Made by a program: the position numbers and the translations under genes
Notes under the pieces: model-generated
The model's input: the letters and a program-made list of their open reading frames with translations, nothing else
Databases searched by the model: none
Told to the model about the DNA's origin: nothing
From: an uncultured Mitsuokella sp.
GTDB taxonomy: Bacteria > Bacillota > Negativicutes > Selenomonadales > Selenomonadaceae
Length of the DNA: 8,808 nt
Reading direction: 5' to 3'
NCBI GenBank assembly: GCA_900770895.1
Contig: CAAGMF010000014.1
Coordinates: 1-8,808 of the forward strand
Shown: piece by piece, positions 1 to 5,531 of the stretch
Position numbering within the stretch: the stretch's first letter is position 1
Layout of the letters: the number at the start of each line of letters is the position of its first letter

Positions 1-2652
1 ATCAAGGGCTTGAAGTATTCCATGATCGGCCAGGTGCTGATTGAGCGCAGCGTGGCTGGATGGAAGGAAATCGAGTACGAGGTAATGCGTGACGGCAACG
101 ACAACTGTATTACTGTCTGCAACATGGAGAACTTTGACCCGGTGGGCGTTCATACCGGCGATTCCATCGTAGTGGCTCCGTCCCAGACATTGACTGACCA
201 TGAGTATCAGATGCTCCGCAGTGCTTCCATCCGCATTATCCGCGAGCTGGGCATCGAGGGCGGCTGCAACGCCCAGTATGCGCTCGACCCGAACAGCAAC
301 AAGTACTATGTCATAGAGGTCAATCCGCGTGTCAGCCGCTCCTCGGCCCTGGCTTCGAAAGCCACCGGCTACCCGATCGCGAAGGTATCGGCCAAGATCG
401 CCATCGGCTATACGCTCGATGAGATAACGAATGCCGTGACGCAGAAGACGAAAGCCTGCTTCGAGCCGGCCCTCGACTACTGCGTCGTGAAGTTCCCGCG
501 CTGGCCGTTCGATAAATTCGTCTATGCCGATCATACGCTCGGCACGCAGATGAAGGCGACCGGCGAGGTCATGAGCATCGACCGCACGTTCGAGGGCGCC
601 ATACTGAAGGCGGCACGCTCGCTCGAAATCGGCGTCCACCGCCTGCATATGGACAAGATGGATGCCTGGGATGACGCGCGGGTCAAGAAAGCGCTGGCCC
701 GCATCAACGATGAGCGCATATTCGTCATCTGCGAGGCATTGCGCCGCGGTATCGCTACGGTCGACGAGATCCACGACATCACGAAGATCGACAAGTGGTT
801 CATCAACAAGCTCAAGAACATCACCGATGTCGAGAACGTGCTGGCCCGCGAGCCGCTGACGCCGAGCCTCATGCTGCAGGCTAAGAACATCGGCCTGGCC
901 GATGTATCGATCGCTGAGATCACCGGCAAGACGGCCGATGAGATACGGACGACACGCAAGAGCCAGGGCATCGTGCCCTGCTACAAGATGGTCGATACCT
1001 GCGCGGCGGAGTTCGAGGCGGCGACGCCGTACTATTACTCCACGTTCCATGCGACCGAGGACGAGGTGAAGGTGAACAAGGCCCGCAAGGTCGTCGTGCT
1101 CGGCTCCGGCCCGATCCGCATCGGACAGGGAGTCGAGTTCGATTACTGCTCCGTTCACTCGGTCTGGGCACTGCGCGAGCAGGGCATCGAGGCCATCATC
1201 ATCAACAACAACCCGGAGACGGTCTCGACCGACTTCGATATCTCCGACCGCCTGTATTTCGAGCCGCTGACGACTGAGGACGTGCTGAACGTCATCGACA
1301 AAGAGCAGCCGGATGGCGTCATCGTCCAGTTCGGCGGCCAGACCGCGATCAATCTGGCCTCGTCGCTCGCCAAGGCCGGCGTGAAGATATTCGGCACGAG
1401 CGTCGATGATATCGACCGGGCGGAGGACCGCGAGCGCTTCGATGAGGTGCTGACGCAGACCCATATCCCCAGACCGCGCGGCACGAGCGTGACGAGCCTC
1501 GACGAGGCGGTGAAGGGCGCTGCCGACATCGGCTATCCGGTCATGGTGCGCCCGTCGTACGTACTCGGCGGCCGGGCTATGGAAATCGTCTACAACGAGA
1601 GCGAGCTGCGTGACTACATGAGCCGCGCGGTCAAGGTCACGCCGGATCATCCGGTGCTTGTCGACCGCTACATGGAGGGCACGGAGGTCGAGGTCGACGC
1701 CATATCCGATGGCATCGACTGCGTGATCCCGGGTATCATGGAGCATGTCGAGCGCGCCGGCGTACACTCCGGTGACTCCATCGCCGTCTACCCGCCGCAG
1801 ACATTGTCAGCAAAAGTCATATACACCATCATCGACTACACGAAGCGTCTGGCCGTCGCCCTGCATGTCAAGGGCCTGATGAATATCCAGTTCGTCGTCG
1901 TCGATGGCGAGGTCTACATCATCGAGGTCAATCCGCGCTCGAGCCGCACGGTACCGTTCCTGTCGAAAGTCACGAACGTCCAGATGGTCGATATCGCCAC
2001 GCGCATAGCGATGGGCGAGAACCTGAAGGAAATGGGCTTCCGCTCGGGACTCGTACCGCCGCGTCCCTATGTGGCAGTCAAGGCACCGGTATTCTCGTTC
2101 GCGAAGATGCAGGATGTCGATATCGCGCTGAGCCCGGAGATGAAATCGACCGGCGAGGTCATGGGCATCGATTACCACTATGCACGCGCCCTCTACAAAG
2201 CCATCATCGGCTCGGGCATCCATGTACCGACGCACGGCTGCATACTGTTCACAGTAGCCGACAAGGACAAAGAGGAAATGAAGCAGCTGGCCAAGGCGTT
2301 CGCCGATCTCGATTTCAAGATCGCAGCTACCGCCGGCACAGCCAAAGCCATAAAGGAAATGGGCATCGATGTCACGACCGTGGGCAAGGTCCACGAGCGC
2401 AGCTCGGACATCATCCAGATGATAAAGAATGGCCAGATCAACATGGTCATCAATACCCTGACGCAGGGGCAGCATTCGCAGAAGGATGGCTTCAAGATCC
2501 GGCGCGCTACCGTAGAGCATGGCATCGCCTGCCTGACCTCGCTCGATACGGCCTGGGAGGTCATGCGCGTCCTTTCCTTCATGCGGGAGCGCCGTCTGGT
2601 TTATTCGCTCGCCATCCAGGACTATGTCGGTGGCGGCGACGAAATGGCCTGA
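1..2652 (+). CDS. carB: Carbamoyl-phosphate synthase large subunit (5'-truncated by window edge)
   Basis: CarB makes carbamoyl phosphate from bicarbonate, ammonia supplied by CarA from glutamine, and two ATP; this feeds pyrimidine and arginine synthesis in the cytoplasm. The reading frame is open from base 1, so the TTG at base 10 is only an internal Leu codon and the true start lies upstream. The 883 residues present lack about 193 N-terminal residues compared with E. coli CarB (~1073). Visible in order: the end of the first ATP-grasp unit (GVHTGDSI from residue 49, EVNPRVSR at 106-113); the oligomerisation region; the second-half nucleotide-binding start GSGPIRIGQG at 368-377; the second ATP-grasp unit (GVHSGDSI, EVNPRSSR at 642-649); and a C-terminal MGS-like allosteric domain from about residue 740. 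The duplicated signatures are the normal internal repeat of the family. No frameshift is seen. It ends TGA 18 bases before pyrF, so the two are almost certainly co-transcribed. Confidence 0.98.
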   Translation: MKGLKYSMIGQVLIERSVAGWKEIEYEVMRDGNDNCITVCNMENFDPVGVHTGDSIVVAPSQTLTDHEYQMLRSASIRIIRELGIEGGCNAQYALDPNSNKYYVIEVNPRVSRSSALASKATGYPIAKVSAKIAIGYTLDEITNAVTQKTKACFEPALDYCVVKFPRWPFDKFVYADHTLGTQMKATGEVMSIDRTFEGAILKAARSLEIGVHRLHMDKMDAWDDARVKKALARINDERIFVICEALRRGIATVDEIHDITKIDKWFINKLKNITDVENVLAREPLTPSLMLQAKNIGLADVSIAEITGKTADEIRTTRKSQGIVPCYKMVDTCAAEFEAATPYYYSTFHATEDEVKVNKARKVVVLGSGPIRIGQGVEFDYCSVHSVWALREQGIEAIIINNNPETVSTDFDISDRLYFEPLTTEDVLNVIDKEQPDGVIVQFGGQTAINLASSLAKAGVKIFGTSVDDIDRAEDRERFDEVLTQTHIPRPRGTSVTSLDEAVKGAADIGYPVMVRPSYVLGGRAMEIVYNESELRDYMSRAVKVTPDHPVLVDRYMEGTEVEVDAISDGIDCVIPGIMEHVERAGVHSGDSIAVYPPQTLSAKVIYTIIDYTKRLAVALHVKGLMNIQFVVVDGEVYIIEVNPRSSRTVPFLSKVTNVQMVDIATRIAMGENLKEMGFRSGLVPPRPYVAVKAPVFSFAKMQDVDIALSPEMKSTGEVMGIDYHYARALYKAIIGSGIHVPTHGCILFTVADKDKEEMKQLAKAFADLDFKIAATAGTAKAIKEMGIDVTTVGKVHERSSDIIQMIKNGQINMVINTLTQGQHSQKDGFKIRRATVEHGIACLTSLDTAWEVMRVLSFMRERRLVYSLAIQDYVGGGDEMA

Positions 2653-2670
2653 GAGCCGTGAGGAGGAACG

Positions 2671-3402
2671 ATGGCAATCAAAGCAGATGACAGACTCATA
2701 GTCGCTCTCGATGTGCATACGATGGCTGATGTCGAGCAGCTCGTACAGAAGCTCGGCGATACCGTGTCGTATTACAAAGTCGGCATGGAGCTGTTTTACA
2801 GCGTTGGCCCCGACGTCGTCCGCTGGCTCAGCCAGCAGGGCAAGAAGGTATTCCTGGACCTGAAGCTGCACGATATACCGAATACGGTGGCAGGGGGCCT
2901 GTGCTCGCTCATGGACCTCGGTGCCTCGATCGTGAACGTCCATGCCAGCGGCGGCTATACGATGATGAAGACAGCTGCCGAGCGGCTGCATGCCGCCGCT
3001 GCCGAGCGCGGCATCGAGTGCCCGAAGATCATAGCCATCACCGTCCTGACCAGCATCAGTCAGGAAGAGTGGAACGGCACCGGCCAGACCCGGGCCATCG
3101 AGGACTCCGTCCTCACATTGGCCCGGCTGACGAAGAGTGCCGGTCTCGATGGCGTCGTGGCGAGTCCGCGTGAGGCGGCAGCCATCCGTCAGGCCTGCGG
3201 GCCGGATTTCCTGATTGTCACCCCCGGCGTCCGCCCGGCCGGCAGCGCTGTCAATGACCAGACGCGCATCGCGACGCCGGCGGCGGCTATCCGGAACGGA
3301 GCCAGCCATATCGTGGTGGGACGCCCCATCCGGATGGCCGATGATCCGCAGGCAGCCGCCGAGGCCATCATAGCGGAGATGGCCGGCGTGACCGGGGACT
3401 GA
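2671..3402 (+). CDS. pyrF: Orotidine 5'-phosphate decarboxylase
   Basis: PyrF decarboxylates orotidine 5'-phosphate to UMP, the last step of de novo pyrimidine synthesis. At 243 residues it has the normal length of the short bacterial (group 1) enzyme. The TIM-barrel landmarks are in order: substrate-binding Asp14 in VALDV; the catalytic D-x-K-x-x-D element at Asp63, Lys65 and Asp68 in FLDLKLHDIPNTV; the phosphate-binding VTPGVRP at 183-189; and GRPI at 217-220. The ATG start is fixed by an AGGAGG at 2661-2666, four bases upstream. It lies 18 bases after carB and 42 bases before pyrE with no terminator or clear promoter between them, so it is an internal operon gene. The genes for the dihydroorotate dehydrogenase electron-transfer pair (pyrK, pyrD), often found between carB and pyrF in Firmicutes, are not here. 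Confidence 0.97.
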   Translation: MAIKADDRLIVALDVHTMADVEQLVQKLGDTVSYYKVGMELFYSVGPDVVRWLSQQGKKVFLDLKLHDIPNTVAGGLCSLMDLGASIVNVHASGGYTMMKTAAERLHAAAAERGIECPKIIAITVLTSISQEEWNGTGQTRAIEDSVLTLARLTKSAGLDGVVASPREAAAIRQACGPDFLIVTPGVRPAGSAVNDQTRIATPAAAIRNGASHIVVGRPIRMADDPQAAAEAIIAEMAGVTGD

Positions 3403-3444
3403 TCAGACGCGGCATAAGAGTGTTATTTTTCGTGAGGTGTAGAA

Positions 3445-4020
3445 ATGACCGAAGAAGAAGTAAGAAAAATGCTGGAAGAGACCGGAGCCATCATGAATGG
3501 ACACTTCCTGCTGACCTCGGGCCTGCACAGCCCGCACTATGTTGAGAAATTCAATGTACTGCAGCATCCGGAATACACGGAGAAACTCTGCCAGGCCATG
3601 GCGGAGAAGTTCAAGGACGCGAATATAGAGACCGTCGTCGGCCCGATGACGGGCGGCATCCTGCTGGCCCATGAGACGGGCAAGGCCCTCGGAACGCGCG
3701 CCATATTCACCGAGCGCGTCGATGGTCATATGACGTTCCGGCGCGGCTTCTCCCTGCATAAGGGGGAGCGCGTGCTCATCGTGGAGGACATCGTCACGAC
3801 GGGCGGCTCCATCCGCGAGGTCATCGACGTCGTTCGCGAGTTCGGCGGTGTGCCGGTAGCCGTCAGCATGCTCGTCGACCGCAGCGGTGGCAAGGTATCA
3901 TTCGGCGATGTACCGTATACGGCTCTGCTGCATTTGAATGTAGAGGCGTACAAGCCCGAGAACTGCCCGCTCTGCCAGCAGGGCATCCCGCTGACGAAGA
4001 GAGGCCGGACGGGCAAATAA
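3445..4020 (+). CDS. pyrE: Orotate phosphoribosyltransferase (Thermus-type)
   Basis: PyrE transfers the phosphoribosyl group of PRPP to orotate, giving orotidine 5'-phosphate, the substrate of the upstream PyrF. The 191-residue protein has a type I phosphoribosyltransferase fold. The PRPP-binding loop LIVEDIVTTGGS is at residues 111-122 with its two acidic residues (Glu114, Asp115), and an N-terminal FLLTSGLHSPHYV substrate region is at 21-33. The C-terminal tail PENCPLCQQGIPLTKRG (residues 171-187) carries a C-x2-C pair. I associate this tail with the Thermus-like PyrE subgroup rather than the E. coli form; that is from memory of the family. The ATG start follows a GAGGTG at 3434-3439 with five bases spacing. 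It appears to be the last gene of the pyrimidine operon. Its only nearby hairpin (4069-4109) lacks a U-tract on this strand, so transcription may run further or end by Rho. Confidence 0.96.
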   Translation: MTEEEVRKMLEETGAIMNGHFLLTSGLHSPHYVEKFNVLQHPEYTEKLCQAMAEKFKDANIETVVGPMTGGILLAHETGKALGTRAIFTERVDGHMTFRRGFSLHKGERVLIVEDIVTTGGSIREVIDVVREFGGVPVAVSMLVDRSGGKVSFGDVPYTALLHLNVEAYKPENCPLCQQGIPLTKRGRTGK

Positions 4021-4068
4021 GAGCTCGCTGCCTCCCAGTCGAAAACCTTGACCTTGATATAATAAAAA

Positions 4069-4109
4069 AATCAGCCCCGGAATTGCTCGATGGCAATCCG
4101 GGGCTGATT
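4069..4109 (-). terminator. Intrinsic terminator of the small - strand gene, lying between convergent genes
   Basis: A long inverted repeat: 12 perfect base pairs (4069-4080 with 4098-4109, AATCAGCCCCGG / CCGGGGCTGATT), then a single-base bulge (A4081), 5 further pairs (4082-4086 with 4093-4097) and a 6-base loop. Read on the - strand, the stem runs straight into a T-tract (complement of the A run at 4064-4070), the classic form of a Rho-independent terminator for the gene ending at 4134. Read on the + strand the stem is followed by CGCTATGT, with no U-tract. It is therefore a good terminator only for the - strand, though the hairpin also lies 48 bases after pyrE and could stabilise that 3' end. 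Confidence 0.88.
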
Positions 4110-4133
4110 CGCTATGTCTGATTACGGTCAGAA

Positions 4134-4334
4134 TTACTGGAGTTTCTTCAGAATCTCGACCGTTGCTTTCTGAGTGACAGCCAGTGCGTCTTTCAGTACG
4201 GCGTTATAGAGCTCACCGCCATCCTGGATGTGACGGCCGTTCTCGGTCAAAAAGAACTTATGGGGATGCTCGGTCTCCTTGAACGCTTTATCAAACTCAT
4301 CTGCAACCAGTTTCTCAATTTCCTGATTCTGCAT
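4134..4334 (-). CDS. Small protein of unknown function (66 residues)
   Basis: I do not recognise this protein. It is short, charged and probably soluble and mostly helical: an acidic N-terminal helix (MQNQEIEKLVADEFDKAF), a central polar stretch with HPHKFFLTENGRHIQDGG, and a second helix ending in KATVEILKKLQ. It has no Cys, no signal peptide and no membrane segment. It is supported as a real gene by its setting rather than by homology. An AAGGAG lies about 11 bases before the ATG, which is slightly long spacing. A strong intrinsic terminator begins 25 bases after the TAA, a leader with a strand-specific hairpin lies upstream, and no other gene competes for the interval. It converges on pyrE and diverges from the repeat-protein gene at 4632. 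Its base composition is less GC-biased than carB or leuS. It could be a lineage-restricted small protein; no function is inferred. Confidence 0.75.
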   Translation of the reverse strand: MQNQEIEKLVADEFDKAFKETEHPHKFFLTENGRHIQDGGELYNAVLKDALAVTQKATVEILKKLQ

Positions 4335-4362
4335 GTACAGCTCAGCTCCTTTTTCTAATCAC

Positions 4363-4377
4363 CCAGCCTCGGGCCGG
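4363..4377 (-). other. Small hairpin in the leader of the - strand gene
   Basis: On the - strand RNA, CCGGCC and GGCTGG form six pairs, including one G-U, around a three-base CGA loop. It sits about a dozen bases upstream of the AAGGAG. On the + strand the same position would be an A-C mismatch, so the hairpin is better formed in the transcript of the 66-residue gene. Its role is unknown; it may only set the 5' end or affect stability. Confidence 0.35.
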
Positions 4378-4398
4378 ATATCTAACAGAATAAATCTA

Positions 4399-4441
4399 TC
4401 TATACCATATCTATACTACAAAATTTTCTCATTTCCTGCAA
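4399..4441 (-). promoter_or_regulatory. Candidate promoter(s) of the 66-residue gene
   Basis: Two overlapping possibilities are visible on the - strand. One is TTGCAG (4441-4436) with a 17-base gap to TAGTAT (4418-4413). The other is an extended -10, TGGTATAGA (4407-4399), which lacks a good -35. Both lie in an AT-rich stretch. The resulting leader would be roughly 55-75 bases. The assignment is by consensus matching only. Confidence 0.4.
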
Positions 4442-4476
4442 GCAAAAAGGCATTAAGAAATTTAATTACTTGTTTA

Positions 4477-4504
4477 TTGCCATCTAAGACCTTTAGCCTA
4501 TACT
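4477..4504 (+). promoter_or_regulatory. Candidate sigma-A promoter of the repeat-protein gene
   Basis: TTGCCA (4477-4482) and TATACT (4499-4504) are separated by 16 bases. A second TATACT overlaps at 4504-4509, but its spacing from the same -35 would be too long. Initiation near 4511 would give a ~120-base leader before the ATG at 4632. The region is AT-rich and directly upstream of the structured leader, which fits. Confidence 0.5.
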
Positions 4505-4542
4505 ATACTCCAGAGAGTAGGGATAGAGACTGCCGTTTGATC

Positions 4543-4612
4543 ATAGAGCCTTGGCCTTCTTCAGGGAGAGGGTTGGCGCTATAGCTGGGGTGCGGCGTGC
4601 AGGCTGACCCCA
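4543..4612 (+). other. Structured 5' leader: two consecutive predicted hairpins
   Basis: Hairpin 1 (4543-4582): ATAG pairs with CTAT, GCC with GGC after one A-G mismatch, then an internal loop (TTGG / TT), then CCTTCT with AGAGGG around a six-base loop. Hairpin 2 (4586-4612): TGGGGT pairs with ACCCCA, then CGGC with GCTG after a bulged G4592, around the loop GTGCAG. Hairpin 2 ends five bases before the AAGGA ribosome binding site. It is not followed by a U-tract, so it is not an intrinsic terminator. I compared it from memory with common riboswitch classes (THF, SAM, glycine, fluoride, cyclic di-GMP, T-box) and saw none of their conserved cores. The structures were drawn by eye, and no folding energy was calculated. 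Confidence 0.45.
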
Positions 4613-4617
4613 TCGAA

Positions 4618-4622
4618 AAGGA
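4618..4622 (+). promoter_or_regulatory. Ribosome binding site that decides the start of the repeat-protein gene
   Basis: AAGGA lies directly against the first in-frame ATG (4623), leaving no room for initiation there, but nine bases before the second ATG (4632). The second ATG is therefore chosen. It also gives a typical signal/anchor N-terminus, MVKKQKK. Confidence 0.6.
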
Positions 4623-4631
4623 ATGAGTATC

Positions 4632-5318
4632 ATGGTCAAGAAACAGAAAAAAATATTATGCGGCGTCGTGGCAGGTGCTATCCTGGTATTGTGCGGTTTT
4701 TCCTCTATAGCATTACAGCGCTCGAATGTCGATGCGCAGGTAGAGGCGGCTCAGAAGGCGGCCGGCGTGGGGGAGAACTTCTATCCCCCGGAATTCGACC
4801 GGGACAAGGCTGCACAGAAAGTGGCAGCAGACTTCGGCCTCGATAAGGATGAGGTCAAAGAAGCCTTCACATCCAATACGGATTTCCGCGATATCGGTCA
4901 GGCCGCCCTGCTGGCCAAACTGAGCGGCAAATCGTTCAAGTCGGTACTGGACTATAAGCAGGCTGGCTATACATGGCCGGAAACGGAGAACTGGTGCGGC
5001 GTCAACCATGAGGCCGTAAAGGCTGAGCTCGATAACCAGATCTCGGCCCGCATTCATCGTCGCTTCAGCAATGTATCTCAGGATGAGGCGAAGAAGCTGC
5101 TGCAGGATGGCTATCATCCGATGGACATCGAGGCAGCCAGCATCCTGTCGGCCAAATCCGGCAAGGATGTCGAATATGTCCTCTCCTTGAAGAAGATAAA
5201 CAATCGCTGGAAGGATGTCGCTGAGGAGCTGGGACTCCGGGATATCGTGTTACGTGGTCACTATGATCAACCGTGCCCTCCGGACGGACCATTCGATGAC
5301 GATGATCGAGATAAATAA
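4632..5318 (+). CDS. Exported or membrane-anchored protein with two internal repeats, function unknown
   Basis: I do not recognise a named family. The 228-residue product starts with a basic segment (MVKKQKK) and one hydrophobic stretch (residues ~8-28), so it is a signal peptide or N-terminal anchor. VDA|Q at 33-36 would suit signal peptidase I. The Cys residues at 10 and 21 are each preceded by Leu and do not form a good lipobox. The rest is hydrophilic and probably helical. Residues 73-115 and 151-193 align without gaps at a period of 78, with 14 identities in 43. The shared core is DI-x2-A-x2-L-x3-SGK-x4-VL-x2-K-x5-W, followed by an acidic WxxV/LG-like end. The C-terminus is acidic (FDDDDRDK). 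It has its own promoter and structured leader, stands alone, and shows no terminator before the tRNA promoter. The repeats may be protein-binding helical units in the cell envelope; that is a guess. An upstream ATG at 4623 would add three residues. Confidence 0.85.
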   Translation: MVKKQKKILCGVVAGAILVLCGFSSIALQRSNVDAQVEAAQKAAGVGENFYPPEFDRDKAAQKVAADFGLDKDEVKEAFTSNTDFRDIGQAALLAKLSGKSFKSVLDYKQAGYTWPETENWCGVNHEAVKAELDNQISARIHRRFSNVSQDEAKKLLQDGYHPMDIEAASILSAKSGKDVEYVLSLKKINNRWKDVAEELGLRDIVLRGHYDQPCPPDGPFDDDDRDK

Positions 5319-5349
5319 CTTAAAAATCAATAAAAAAGAAAAAACAGGG
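5319..5349 (+). promoter_or_regulatory. A-tract UP-element-like stretch upstream of the tRNA promoter
   Basis: The interval after the repeat-protein stop is almost pure A/T with repeated A-runs (AAAAA, AAAAAA, AAAAAA) directly upstream of the tRNA -35 box. This is the composition and position expected of an UP element that boosts stable-RNA promoters. No hairpin terminator for the preceding gene is seen here. Confidence 0.4.
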
Positions 5350-5378
5350 TTGACAGTTTCGTCGATATAGTATATAGT
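5350..5378 (+). promoter_or_regulatory. Sigma-A promoter of tRNA-Asn
   Basis: A perfect -35 box TTGACA (5350-5355), a 17-base spacer and a -10 box TATAGT (5373-5378, five of six consensus bases). Initiation near 5385 would leave about a ten-base 5' leader for RNase P to remove before the tRNA at 5396. Confidence 0.85.
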
Positions 5379-5395
5379 ATTACCTGTTGTGAGAT

Positions 5396-5471
5396 TCCTC
5401 GGTAGTTCAGTCGGTAGAACGACGGACTGTTAATCCGTATGTCACTGGTTCGAGTCCAGTCCGAGGAGCCA
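5396..5471 (+). tRNA. tRNA-Asn (anticodon GTT), with encoded CCA
   Basis: A complete cloverleaf can be folded by eye. Acceptor stem TCCTCGG (5396-5402) pairs with CCGAGGA (5461-5467). The D-stem is GTTC/GAAC with loop AGTCGGTA. The anticodon stem ACGGA/TCCGT carries loop CTGTTAA with anticodon GTT at 5429-5431. The five-base variable loop is ATGTC, and the T-stem ACTGG/CCAGT holds loop TTCGAGT. The discriminator base is G5468 and CCA is encoded at 5469-5471. All stems are fully paired. GTT reads the Asn codons AAC and AAU. It has its own promoter just upstream and a terminator ten bases downstream, so it is a single-tRNA transcription unit. Confidence 0.98.
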
Positions 5472-5480
5472 GGATATTCA

Positions 5481-5515
5481 GGGCGTAGCGGAGGCTACGC
5501 CCTTTTAATTTTTTC
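5481..5515 (+). terminator. Intrinsic terminator after tRNA-Asn
   Basis: A perfect nine-pair stem GGGCGTAGC (5481-5489) / GCTACGCCC (5494-5502) with a GGAG tetraloop, followed by TTTTAATTTTTT. It begins ten bases after the tRNA and ends 16 bases before the trmK start codon. Confidence 0.93.
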
Positions 5516-5531
5516 TGACAGGTGAGACACG

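Noticed and set aside
10..12. TTG as the start codon of carB
   Set aside because: The frame is open through the left edge and the protein would lack the first ~193 residues including most of the first ATP-grasp unit. The CDS is cut by the window, not started here.
1807..3309. Open reading frame of 500 codons on the - strand across carB and pyrF
   Set aside because: It spans the boundary of two well-identified + strand genes, has no visible domain or ribosome binding site, and has shadow-frame composition.
4333..4584. Open reading frame of 83 codons on the + strand
   Set aside because: It has no ribosome binding site, covers the AT-rich divergent promoter region and part of the leader, and overlaps the start of the better-supported - strand gene.
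4586..4612. Hairpin 2 as an intrinsic terminator/attenuator
   Set aside because: The stem is followed by TCGAAAAGGA, with no U-tract.
4511..4622. THF, glycine, SAM, fluoride or T-box riboswitch in the leader
   Set aside because: GAGAGTAGG superficially resembles the start of a THF riboswitch and GGCTGA a piece of a fluoride riboswitch. The other conserved blocks of each class are missing, and there is no T-box TGGAACC-type sequence.
4632..4694. Lipoprotein signal in the repeat protein (Cys10 or Cys21)
   Set aside because: Both Cys residues are preceded by Leu, which is not accepted at the -1 position of a lipobox. A plain signal peptide or anchor is more likely.
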